A DNA stretch of 15,376 bases, from contig JAUYDN010000152.1 in NCBI GenBank assembly GCA_030691775.1, positions 1 through 15,376 of the forward strand. Direction: 5' to 3'. Under the pieces are notes generated by a model. The model ran no database searches and was not told the origin of the DNA. It saw only the letters and a list, made by a program, of their open reading frames with translations. This document shows positions 5,597 to 12,853 of the stretch, in pieces. A program made the translations under genes and the position numbers. Source of the DNA: Dehalococcoidia bacterium (GTDB lineage Bacteria > Chloroflexota > Dehalococcoidia > Dehalococcoidales > Fen-1064). Every line of letters begins with the position of its first letter. The first letter of the stretch is position 1.

Positions 5597-8365
5597 TTAC
5601 CCCACCTTCACCGGTTCGCCTATTTTCTCAATCTTGACCGCGCAGACCTTGAACTCCGGAATCTTAGCTACCGGGTCGTAGGCAGGGTTGGTGAGAATAT
5701 TCACAGCGCTTTCCCCGAAGTGGAAGTTCATGTAAACCACGCCGACCGGGTTGACCTTTGTAACCTGTGCCTTCGCGGTGATACTGCCGCGGCGTGAAGC
5801 GATGGTAACCATTTCACCATCTTTAATGCCCAGCCGTTCCGCATCAGTCGGGTTGATTTCCACCGTGCCTTCACCTTGCAATGAGTTCAACCCCTTGACC
5901 TTGCGGGTCATGGTGCCGGTGTGGTACTGGTAGAGCCCGCGCCCCGTGGTGAGAATCAATGGGTACTCGGCGTCCGGCAGTTCCGCCGGTGGTCGGTAGG
6001 ATATGGGCATAAACTTGCCCTTGCCACGGCTGAATTGAGTAGTGTGGAGAATGGGTGTGCCCGGATGCTCAGTGTTGGGACAGGGCCACTGGATACCGCC
6101 TTTCTCTAGACGGGGATAAGTGATGCCCGCATAGCTCGGCGTGAGCTTATTGATTTCCGTCATAATTTCTTCCGCGCTCTGGAAGTCGAAACCTTTAGCA
6201 CCCATGTGCTTGGCTAATTGCGAGGTAATCCACCAGTCTACCCGCGCATCTCCGGGAGTTTCCACCGCTTTACGCACCCGCTGTACGCGCCGTTCGGTAT
6301 TGGTGAATGTGCCGTCTTTCTCCGCGAAAGTAACCGCCGGCAGGACGACATCCGCTTCGACAGTCGTTTCCGTGGAGAAAATATCCTGCACAACCAGGAA
6401 GTCGAGCTTGCGCAACGCGGCCAATGCGTGTGTGGCATCTGCTTCACTCAACGGCGGGTTCTCCCCGATGATATACATCGCTTTGATTCGACCATCGTGG
6501 ATGGCGTCGATCATCTCCGTCACGGTCAAGCCTGGTTTCTCACTCAGTTTGGCGCCCCAGGCGGTCTCGAACTTCTGCTTGACCTCTGGAACAGCCACAT
6601 TCTGGTAGCCCGTATAAACATTGGGCAAACCTCCCATATCGCAGGCGCCCTGCACGTTGTTCTGACCGCGCAGTGGGTTGACGCCGGAGGACGGCTTGCC
6701 GATATTGCCGGTGAGCATCGCCAGGTTAGCGATTGCCATCACGTTATCCGTGCCGTGAGTGTGCTGGGTAATACCCATCGTGTAGAGAATCGCGGCAGGC
6801 TTGGTGGTGGCATAGACCCGGGCCGCCTCGACAATCTTATCCTTCGGTACGCCGGACATCTTCTCCGCGAAGTCCAGGTCGAACGATTTCAGAGACTCTT
6901 TAAAAGCTTCGAAGTTCTCACAACGAGCCTCGATGAACTCTTTATCGTAAAGCCCCTCATCGATAATGACCTTTGCCATACCGTTGAGCAGGGCGACATC
7001 CGAGCCGGGTGTCTGCCTGAGCCAGATATCCGCCCAGCGGGTGAGCCTGATTTCCCGGGGATTGACGACGATGAGCTTGCCGCCTTTGTTCACCGCCTTC
7101 GGGATTTCCAGCGCGATAACGGGGTGCGCCTCGGACGTGTTCGTGCCGATTGCCAGGATACAGGCGCAATCACCGATTTCTTTAATGGAGTTGGTCATAG
7201 CGCCAGAACCGAAACTCGTGACCAAACCGGCCACCGTGGGCGCATGTCAAAGCCGGGCACAGTGGTCGATGTTGTTATGCCCGAACACCACCCGCGTGAA
7301 CTTCTGCGTCACGTAATTATCTTCGTTGGTGCATTTGGCGGAGGCGATCACCGCCACCTCGTCTTTCTTAAAGCTACCCAGCTTACTGGCAACCAGGTCC
7401 AGTGCTTCATCCCAGCTCGCCTCTTCAAACTTGCCATTTTTCTTAACGAGAGGTTTCGTCAGTCTTTGCGGGCTGTGCACTACATCCGTGATGGCGAAGC
7501 GTCCTTTCACGCAGGCTTGCCCGCGGTTGACCTCGTTGTTGTGGGCGGGCACGCTCTCGATGATTTTGCCGCTCTTGATGGTCAGGTTAAGCTGGCAACC
7601 CACCCCGCAATACGGACAGGTTGTCAGGACCTTGTGGTCGCCAGGACCTTCATACTTTCGCGCACGCTCGATGAGTGCGCCGGTGGGGCAAGCATCGACA
7701 CAGGCGCCGCAGTACTGGCAATCGGAATCTCGTAACGGCCGCCCGAATGCCGTCCCCGGCAGGGTCTGGCTCCCCCGGTATGTCCAGGCAATGGCGCTCG
7801 CCTGCCGTATTTCCTGGCAAACGCGTACGCAACGCCCACACACGATACACAGATTGTAATCACGCTCAAAGAAGGGATTGTCCCGGTCGATGGGAATCTC
7901 ACGGTAGGTATAGGGGAACTCGACCTCTTTAATACCGATGTGGTCGACGACTTCCTGTAGCTCGCAGATTTCGTTCTTGGGACACAGGATGCAACGATGG
8001 GTGACTTCGACATTTCGCAGGCAGACATCGAACGGACCACAGCGCTTACGCCGCCAGCATGTAAGGCAGGGGTGAGGGTGCTCGGTGAGAATCAGTTCCA
8101 GCACACCACGGCGGAACTGTTGAATTTGCTCCGTATTTGTCTTGACCACCATCCCCTCGGAAGCGGGAGTGGTGCAGGCTGTAGGCAAGCCGCGCATTTT
8201 TTCGATTTCAACAATGCAGAGCCGGCATGCCCCGTAAGGCGCCAGGTCGGGGTGGAAGCAGAGGGTAGGTATATAAACACCCACCGCCTTTACCGCATCC
8301 AGCACGGTCTGTCCCGGCTTTACCTGGGCCTGTTTCCCGTCAATCGTTAGATTTATATCTGCCAT
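5597..8365 (-). CDS. fdhA: Selenocysteine formate dehydrogenase catalytic subunit with NuoG-like N-terminus, 922 aa
   Basis: Oxidises formate to CO2 at a bis-molybdopterin Mo/W centre in the cytoplasm (family knowledge). N-terminal FeS relay: [2Fe-2S] with C36, C47, C50, C64; NuoG-type H96-C100-C103-C109; a second CxxC-x5-C triad at C125, C128, C134; two [4Fe-4S] motifs (C173-C183, C216-C226). The molybdopterin part starts with C250, C253, C257, C285 and Lys287. HNNIDHCARL is followed by an in-frame UGA, read as Sec373, then His374. PLRGQNNVQG places the conserved Arg at 566, and GRGLYQYHTG near 809-818 is the C-terminal cofactor-binding domain. The UGA would otherwise split the gene into pieces of 372 and about 545 residues. 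ATG 8365 has AAGGTG 8 nt upstream. Upstream neighbours are the NuoF-GltD fusion and NuoE, so electrons probably pass to NAD(P). No selenocysteine-machinery genes are in the window. Confidence 0.93.
7218..7249 (-). promoter_or_regulatory. Selenocysteine UGA and bacterial SECIS hairpin in fdhA
   Basis: UGA is at 7249-7247. Then GUGGCC (7234-7229) pairs over six bases with GGUCAC (7223-7218), enclosing the loop GGUUU (7228-7224). The loop begins with GG, and its first base lies 18 nt after the UGA, the same spacing as I recall for the E. coli fdhF SECIS. The codon falls between CARL and HAPTVAGL, the expected selenocysteine site. SelB-dependent recoding follows from family knowledge; the hairpin and spacing are visible here. 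Confidence 0.9.
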
Positions 8366-8382
8366 TCTATTAACACCTTTCT

Positions 8383-8445
8383 CTAATATCTAATATCTAA
8401 TATCTAATATCTAATGTCTAATTCCTGATATCTAATTTTTGATGA
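8383..8445 (+). repeat. Heptad array, nine units
   Basis: Nine in-register 7-nt units: CTAATAT four times, CTAATGT, CTAATTC, CTGATAT, CTAATTT, TTGATGA. It lies just upstream of fdhA, between fdhA and the fusion gene. The inverted partner array is at 8678-8712. Confidence 0.85.
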
Positions 8446-8491
8446 TTGTACATTTTTGTTTATTCGAATTTGCCTAGAAAATGGTCTATCT
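8446..8491. other. AT-rich spacer of the fdhA upstream gap
   Basis: It contains TTGTTTATTCGAATTTGCCTAG, which resembles the ATTTGAATTCGTTTAGG stretch inside the 4342-4456 gap. Both gaps therefore share more than the heptads. No promoter is clear. Confidence 0.4.
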
Positions 8492-8628
8492 TGTCATTCT
8501 GGAGGAGTCCCGCTCCTCCCATACTTTATCGGGACGACAGCTTGCCCTGAGTGAAGCCGAAGGGAAGAATCTGGTGGCGGGGGAAAATCGCCCCTCCCTG
8601 AGATTCTTCGCTTCGCTCCAGAATGACA
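8492..8628. mobile_element. MITE-like palindromic element, 137 bp
   Basis: Perfect 13-bp inverted ends: TGTCATTCTGGAG (8492-8504) and CTCCAGAATGACA (8616-8628). Internal complementary pieces include AAGAATCT (8565-8572) with AGATTCTT (8601-8608). There is no coding capacity. A fragment of the same repeat is at 5456-5514, and a related end is at 475-483. It sits inside the operon, between fdhA and the NuoF-GltD gene, and no obvious target duplication is seen. Confidence 0.7.
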
Positions 8629-8650
8629 CCTCTATTTTCTTTGTTCGTGG

Positions 8651-8712
8651 GTGGCGCCACGGCGCCATGATAATTTGTTTAGAGATTAGATATTGGACAT
8701 TAGACATTATAA
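8651..8712. repeat. GC hairpin and inverted heptad array
   Basis: TGGCGCC-AC-GGCGCCA (about 8652-8667) is a 7-bp perfect palindrome. Then come heptads in the orientation opposite to 8383-8445: TTTAGAG, ATTAGAT, ATTGGAC, ATTAGAC, ATTATAA (8678-8712), just before the stop codon of the fusion gene. Confidence 0.65.
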
Positions 8713-8720
8713 ATTTACCC

Positions 8721-11700
8721 CTATCTCGCCTCAAGGTCGCACCTGAGACAGCGCGTACAATCGTAATGGGCAGCTTTTTCTCCCCAGCCAGGTTCCGCCA
8801 GCTTGAAGCTCTTTACCCGTTCTCCATCTGGAAACGCCTCGAACGGCATCCGTCTTTGTTCCCCTTCGATTTCCGGCGGAACATACTTCGGCGGCGCTTC
8901 TACAGGGGCAAGAATTTCCGTGATGTTACCATCGCCACCCAGGTATGTATCGATAGCGCTCGCCGCTTTGCGTCCGTCTTCGATTGCCTCGATTACCGAG
9001 GCGGGACCGGAGACGACATCGCCACCGGCATAAACACCCGGCCAGGATGTCTCCAGCGTATCGGCATTTGCTTTTATTCTCCCCGCCCTCTCCACCGTGA
9101 CCCCAAAACCGGAAGGCGTCTCGGACTCCTGTCCCGTGGCTTTGATGAGCATATCCAACTCGCGTGTGAACTCACTACCCTTGATTGGCGCCGGGCGTGG
9201 CCGGCCGCTCTTGTCGACCTTGCCCAATTGCATCCGCTGGAACTCAACCTGGAGCTTGCCATTCGCACTGCGCACCTTCGTGGGGTTCGTGAGGAACTCA
9301 ATCTTGATGCCTTCTTCGAGCGCGGCTTCGACTTCCTCGGCGGAGGCTGGCATCTCGGCGCGGGTACGGCGGTAGGCAATGGACACCTCTTTCGCCCCCA
9401 GCCGGAACGCAGTACGGGAAGCATCGATTGCGACATTACCACCGCCAATGACCACCGCTTTTTCACCAACAGCTATTTTTTCACCCAGTGTAACCTTGCG
9501 CAAGAAGTCAGCGCCATCAACCACGCCCGGGCTGTTTTCACCTTCCATACCCGTGTTCTGGCCCTTGTGCGCACCGGTAGCGATGAAGACGGCATTATAG
9601 CCCTGTTTCATCAGGTCGTCAACCGATTCTACCCTGGTGTTGAGCTTCAGTTCCACGCCCAGGTCGAGAATGTCCTTGATTTCCTTATCCAGCACCTCGT
9701 CGGGGAGGCGGTAACGGGGGATACCCACCCGCATCATACCGCCGGAAACCGGCAGAGCCTCGAAAACCGTAACTTTATGCCCTTTATTGTTCAGGTAATA
9801 CGCCGCCGTGAGCCCTGCCGGACCGGAGCCGATGACGGCAACCTTTTTACCGGTGGATGGCAAGATTTTGACGTTCTTTTTCCAGATACCGGTATCGCGG
9901 TCGGCGGCGAAGCGTTTTAGCTCTTTGATGCCGATGGCTTCTTCGAGTTGACCGCGGCGGCATTTCGCCTCGCAGAAGTGGACGCAGACATAGCCCAGCA
10001 CTGCCGGGAACGGTACCTTCTCGCGAATCGCCGCTACTGCTTCTCCATACCTCTCCTGCTCGATGAACCGGATATACCGCGGTACATCGATACCGGCAGG
10101 GCAGGCATTCTGGCACGGCGATTTCACGATTTTACCGCAGACACCGGCGCGGCACCGTTTCTTGTTGATGTGCTCCTCGTACTCCTCGCGGAAATAGCGC
10201 AGGGTGGTCAGTACCGGGTTAGGAGCGGTCTGTCCTAATCCGCAGAGGGCTGTGTTACGGATGGTGTTTGCCAGCTTTTCCAGTAGTTCGATATCGTGCG
10301 GCTCGCCGTTACCCTGGGTAATACGCTCCAGGATTTGCAACATCTGCTTGGTGCCGACGCGGCAGGGGACGCACTTACCGCAGGACTCGTCCTGAGTGAA
10401 GGCGAGAAAGAAACGCGCCAGGTCGACCATGCAGGTATCTTCGTCGGCGACCACCATACCGCCGGAACCCATAATCGTGCCGGCTTTGTTAAGCGACTCG
10501 TAATCGACAGGTAAATCGAGCAGGCTTGCCGGCAGACAGCCGCCCGAGGGACCACCGGTAAGCACGGCTTTGAATTGTTTACCGTCTACAATTCCGCCGC
10601 CAATTTCATAGATGATGTCCCCGAGTGAAATACCCATCGGGACTTCAATCAAGCCGGTGCGCACCACCTTGCCCGCCATGGAGAAGTTCTTGGTACCCTT
10701 GCTTGTCTCCGTGCCGAAACTGGCAAACCAATCGGCGCCCTTCTCAAAAATAACCGAGATGTTCGCCCAGGTCTCCACGTTGTTGATATTGCTCGGTTTA
10801 CCGAAGAGACCGGCGTTAGCGGGGAAGGGCGGGCGGGGGCGGGGCATGCCGCGCTTGCCTTCGATTGACTGCATCAGCGCCGTCTCTTCGCCGCAGACGA
10901 ACGCGCCAGCGCCTTCTTTAATATGAACATCGAAGCTGAAATCGGCGCCCAGGATATTTTCCCCGAGCAGACCGTATTCTTTCATCTGCTGAATGGCAAT
11001 CTGGAGCCGCTGGATTGCCAGGGGATATTCGGCGCGGCAGTAAATATAGCCCTGTCGCGTTCCGATAGCATAGGCGCCGATAAGCATCCCCTCGAGCACG
11101 GAATGCGGGTCGCTCTCAAGGAGGGAGCGGTCCATAAACGCGCCCGGGTCGCCTTCATCGGCGTTGCAAATGAGGTACTTTTCTTTACCCGGCGCCTTGT
11201 AGCAGAACTCCCACTTTTGTCCCGTGGGGAAGCCGGCGCCGCCACGTCCCTTCAAGCCGGATTTTTTAGTCTCCGCGATGACCTGTTCCTGCGTCATCTT
11301 GAGAGCCTTTTCCAGTCCGGTGTAGCCACTGTTGGCGATATACTGGTTGATGCTCTCCGGGTCGATATGCCCGCAGTTGCGTAGCGAGACGCGCACCTGT
11401 GCTTTAAGGAGAGGTAATTCCCAGAACTTCGGGATGTCTTTTACGGGTGTATCACCGTGACTGCCCATCGCCAGGTCGGGGCGCAGGTTACCGTTCACCA
11501 GGTAATCACGAATGAGCTGGACTGCAACCTCCGGCGTAATCTTGGTATACGTAATGCGTGGCATACCCGGCTTGATGATATCCACGATTGGCTCTGCGTA
11601 GCACAAGCCCACACACCCGACGCGTGTAATCGCCGCATCGATGTTGAGCCTGGCAAGCTCATCCTTGATAGCGGTGATAACTTGCTCGGCGCCGGCCGCC

Positions 11701-11801
11701 AGTCCGCAAGTAGCGGCACCTACCAGGATACGCGGTCTGGTGCTTTTCTGCAGGGCATCCCACTCCGCAATCGCCTGTTTTCTTCGTTCTTCAAAGTTCA
11801 T
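8721..11801 (-). CDS. nuoF: NuoF-GltD fusion: NADH-binding FMN/FeS protein joined to an NfnB-like flavoprotein, 1026 aa
   Basis: Domains in order: a thioredoxin-like ferredoxin domain (about 24-102; three Cys visible, C32, C63, C67); a NuoF FMN/NADH domain with GLKGRGGAGFP (182-192) and NADEGDPG (213-220); an SLBB-like region; and the N3-type [4Fe-4S] set C474, C477, C480, C520. From about 548 a Fer4_20 domain begins (C550, C555, C563, C567, C606, C610, C614). It is followed by the FAD site IGSGPAGLTAA (657-667), the NADPH site IGGGNVAIDASR (785-796) with YRR (810-812), and AGGD (925-928). The C-terminus adds CTRCLRC (1015-1021). The first half is HndC/HydB-like; the second half is a complete GltD/NfnB-like module. 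The gene lies 43 bases after NuoE and upstream of FdhA, so it should be the NAD(P)-reactive subunit of the formate dehydrogenase. GGTGAG precedes ATG 11801. The frame is continuous through the junction. Confidence 0.9.
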   Translation of the reverse strand: MNFEERRKQAIAEWDALQKSTRPRILVGAATCGLAAGAEQVITAIKDELARLNIDAAITRVGCVGLCYAEPIVDIIKPGMPRITYTKITPEVAVQLIRDYLVNGNLRPDLAMGSHGDTPVKDIPKFWELPLLKAQVRVSLRNCGHIDPESINQYIANSGYTGLEKALKMTQEQVIAETKKSGLKGRGGAGFPTGQKWEFCYKAPGKEKYLICNADEGDPGAFMDRSLLESDPHSVLEGMLIGAYAIGTRQGYIYCRAEYPLAIQRLQIAIQQMKEYGLLGENILGADFSFDVHIKEGAGAFVCGEETALMQSIEGKRGMPRPRPPFPANAGLFGKPSNINNVETWANISVIFEKGADWFASFGTETSKGTKNFSMAGKVVRTGLIEVPMGISLGDIIYEIGGGIVDGKQFKAVLTGGPSGGCLPASLLDLPVDYESLNKAGTIMGSGGMVVADEDTCMVDLARFFLAFTQDESCGKCVPCRVGTKQMLQILERITQGNGEPHDIELLEKLANTIRNTALCGLGQTAPNPVLTTLRYFREEYEEHINKKRCRAGVCGKIVKSPCQNACPAGIDVPRYIRFIEQERYGEAVAAIREKVPFPAVLGYVCVHFCEAKCRRGQLEEAIGIKELKRFAADRDTGIWKKNVKILPSTGKKVAVIGSGPAGLTAAYYLNNKGHKVTVFEALPVSGGMMRVGIPRYRLPDEVLDKEIKDILDLGVELKLNTRVESVDDLMKQGYNAVFIATGAHKGQNTGMEGENSPGVVDGADFLRKVTLGEKIAVGEKAVVIGGGNVAIDASRTAFRLGAKEVSIAYRRTRAEMPASAEEVEAALEEGIKIEFLTNPTKVRSANGKLQVEFQRMQLGKVDKSGRPRPAPIKGSEFTRELDMLIKATGQESETPSGFGVTVERAGRIKANADTLETSWPGVYAGGDVVSGPASVIEAIEDGRKAASAIDTYLGGDGNITEILAPVEAPPKYVPPEIEGEQRRMPFEAFPDGERVKSFKLAEPGWGEKAAHYDCTRCLRCDLEAR

Positions 11802-11844
11802 GGTCTCACCATCACTGAAATTCGTTCTGGACGGCTACCGGTTA

Positions 11845-12291
11845 TTAATACCGGGCGAGTATTTTCTTGACTTGCGGCGTCGTCATTCTGCCGTAAACGG
11901 TCTTGTCAACGACCATTACCGGTGCCAGCGCGCAGGCGCCAAAACAGGCTACCCTCTCCAGGCTGTATTTATAATCAGGAGTCGTCTGTCCCGGTTCGAT
12001 GTCAATTTGCTGTTTAACTTCGCTCATTATTCTCGTCCCGCCGCGCACGTGGCAGGCGGTCCCCTGGCAGACCTTGACAGAGTACTGACCCTGGCGCTGG
12101 AAGCGGAATTGAGCGTAGAAGCTCGCCACTCCATAAATATCGCTCAGGGAGACACCCATAAACTGGGCTATCTCCACAACCGCTTCCTCTGGAAGATAGC
12201 CCAACATTCCCTGTACTTCTTGCAGAACGGGAATCAATGACTCCCTTTTACGGGGGTATGATTGTAATATCGGAAGTATTTTTTCTCGCAT
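11845..12291 (-). CDS. nuoE: NuoE-like 2Fe-2S thioredoxin-fold subunit, 148 aa
   Basis: The 24-kDa subunit family of NADH dehydrogenases, hydrogenases and NAD-linked formate dehydrogenases. An N-terminal helical part (1-65: VLQEVQGMLGYLPEEAV, then GVSLSDIYGVASFYAQF) is followed by the thioredoxin-like ferredoxin domain with C75 and C80 (VCQGTACH) and C116 and C120 (ACFGAC), the complete four-Cys [2Fe-2S] set. The length is a little under the family's usual 155-170. ATG 12291 is chosen because GAGGG stands about 5 nt upstream; a longer TTG-started frame from 12327 has no ribosome binding site and an atypical extension. It is the first gene of the redox operon, 43 bases before the fusion gene, and probably passes electrons between the NuoF FMN and the FeS chain of FdhA. 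Confidence 0.92.
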   Translation of the reverse strand: MREKILPILQSYPRKRESLIPVLQEVQGMLGYLPEEAVVEIAQFMGVSLSDIYGVASFYAQFRFQRQGQYSVKVCQGTACHVRGGTRIMSEVKQQIDIEPGQTTPDYKYSLERVACFGACALAPVMVVDKTVYGRMTTPQVKKILARY

Positions 12292-12335
12292 TTCTACCCT
12301 CAATCTTATTTTAACGAATCCGCACAATTTTGGCT

Positions 12336-12365
12336 AGTTTATCACGAATAAATTGACCTTTTCAA
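12336..12365 (-). promoter_or_regulatory. Candidate promoter of the formate dehydrogenase operon
   Basis: On the minus strand there is TTGAAA (12365-12360), an 18-nt spacer, and TAAACT (12341-12336). It predicts a start near 12329 and a leader of about 38 nt containing the GAGGG before nuoE. Confidence 0.4.
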
Positions 12366-12375
12366 GTGCTTGACC
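12353..12375. promoter_or_regulatory. Candidate operator in the nuoE/remA divergent region
   Basis: TCAAG-TG-CTTGA (12362-12373) is a perfect 5-bp inverted repeat overlapping the -35 of the candidate operon promoter. It is flanked by a direct repeat of TTGACC (12353-12358 and 12370-12375). A regulator site is plausible, but the repeat is short and the regulator is unknown. Confidence 0.28.
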
Positions 12376-12377
12376 AG

Positions 12378-12406
12378 TTGTTTAATTACGCCAAAGGGTA
12401 TAAGAT
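12378..12406 (+). promoter_or_regulatory. Weak candidate promoter for remA-gmk
   Basis: TTGTTT (12378-12383), a 17-nt spacer, and TAAGAT (12401-12406); an overlapping TATAAG (12399-12404) is an alternative -10. The start would fall near 12410, the base of the stem-loop at 12410-12447. The match to consensus is modest. Confidence 0.28.
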
Positions 12407-12409
12407 ATG

Positions 12410-12462
12410 GGGTACTGGTTTCGGCGTAAGCCTGGAATAGCGTACCCGTTCCGGTTGACCGG
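12410..12462 (+). ncRNA. Structured 5' leader (two stem-loops) upstream of remA-gmk
   Basis: Outer stem: GGGTAC (12410-12415) with GTACCC (12442-12447). Inner stem: TTTCGGC (12419-12425) with GCC-T-GGAA (12430-12437, one bulged T), capped by the tetraloop GTAA, a GNRA type. A second small hairpin follows, CCGG-TTGA-CCGG (12451-12462). It lies 98 bases or more before the remA start. It does not match any riboswitch I know well enough to name; it could be an RNA leader element or a DNA palindrome. Confidence 0.4.
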
Positions 12463-12504
12463 GCAAAAATTAATATCCGGTGACAAAAACCCAATCAGTG
12501 GTTT

Positions 12505-12518
12505 ATTCAAAATTCAAA
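12505..12518 (+). repeat. Two-unit heptad repeat
   Basis: ATTCAAA twice in tandem (12505-12511, 12512-12518), another instance of 7-nt periodicity in the intergenic DNA of this window. Confidence 0.45.
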
Positions 12519-12559
12519 GCTAACATTCAGGAACTACTTCCTGTTCAATAGGGGGATTT

Positions 12560-12832
12560 ATGGGGATAGAACTCATCCACATTGGATTTAACAATATGCT
12601 GGCAATGAACCGCGTTATCGCCATTGCTTCACCAAATTCTGCGCCCACCAAGCGTACCATCCAGGAAGGCCGTAATAAAGGGATGCTTATCGATATGACC
12701 AACGGCCGCCGTACCAAAGCCGTCATTATCGCCGATAGCGGACACATCATCCTGGCGGCACTGGCTCCGGAAACAATCTCCGGCAGACTCCAGGGGCAAC
12801 CCAAAATCGATTCTGCCGACGGAGGAGAATAG
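12560..12832 (+). CDS. remA: RemA-like (DUF370) regulatory protein, 90 aa
   Basis: Matches the DUF370 / RemA (YlzA) family of small DNA-binding regulators, usually about 85-90 residues. MGIELIHIGFNNML opens the protein, RVIAIASPNSAPTKRTIQEG (18-37) is the conserved core, and GRRTKAVIIADSGHIILAA (49-67) follows. In Bacillus subtilis RemA activates matrix genes; in other phyla the role is less clear. The order remA then gmk is the same as in Bacillus, which supports the call. AGGGGG (12550-12555) lies 4 nt before ATG 12560. A 21-nt gap separates it from gmk, so the two are probably cotranscribed. Confidence 0.9.
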   Translation: MGIELIHIGFNNMLAMNRVIAIASPNSAPTKRTIQEGRNKGMLIDMTNGRRTKAVIIADSGHIILAALAPETISGRLQGQPKIDSADGGE

Positions 12833-12853
12833 CCCTTCGTCTTTCCGATTACT

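Noticed and set aside
6218..7735. 505-codon plus-strand open frame
   Set aside because: It lies antisense to fdhA, whose reading frame carries every expected FeS and cofactor motif. The antisense translation has no recognisable domain and reflects codon bias.
5597..8365. fdhA as two genes or a pseudogene with a nonsense mutation
   Set aside because: The stop is UGA at the selenocysteine position, both halves stay in the same frame, and a SECIS-type hairpin follows at the standard distance.
8383..8445. CRISPR array
   Set aside because: The repeats are 7 nt, contiguous and degenerate, with no spacers and no cas genes.
8481..9920. 479-codon plus-strand open frame
   Set aside because: It is antisense to the NADP-binding half of the fusion gene and runs through the MITE-like repeat; no motif or ribosome binding site.
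12410..12462. Known riboswitch or tRNA
   Set aside because: No cloverleaf, T-arm consensus or known aptamer core could be matched, so only a structured leader is claimed.
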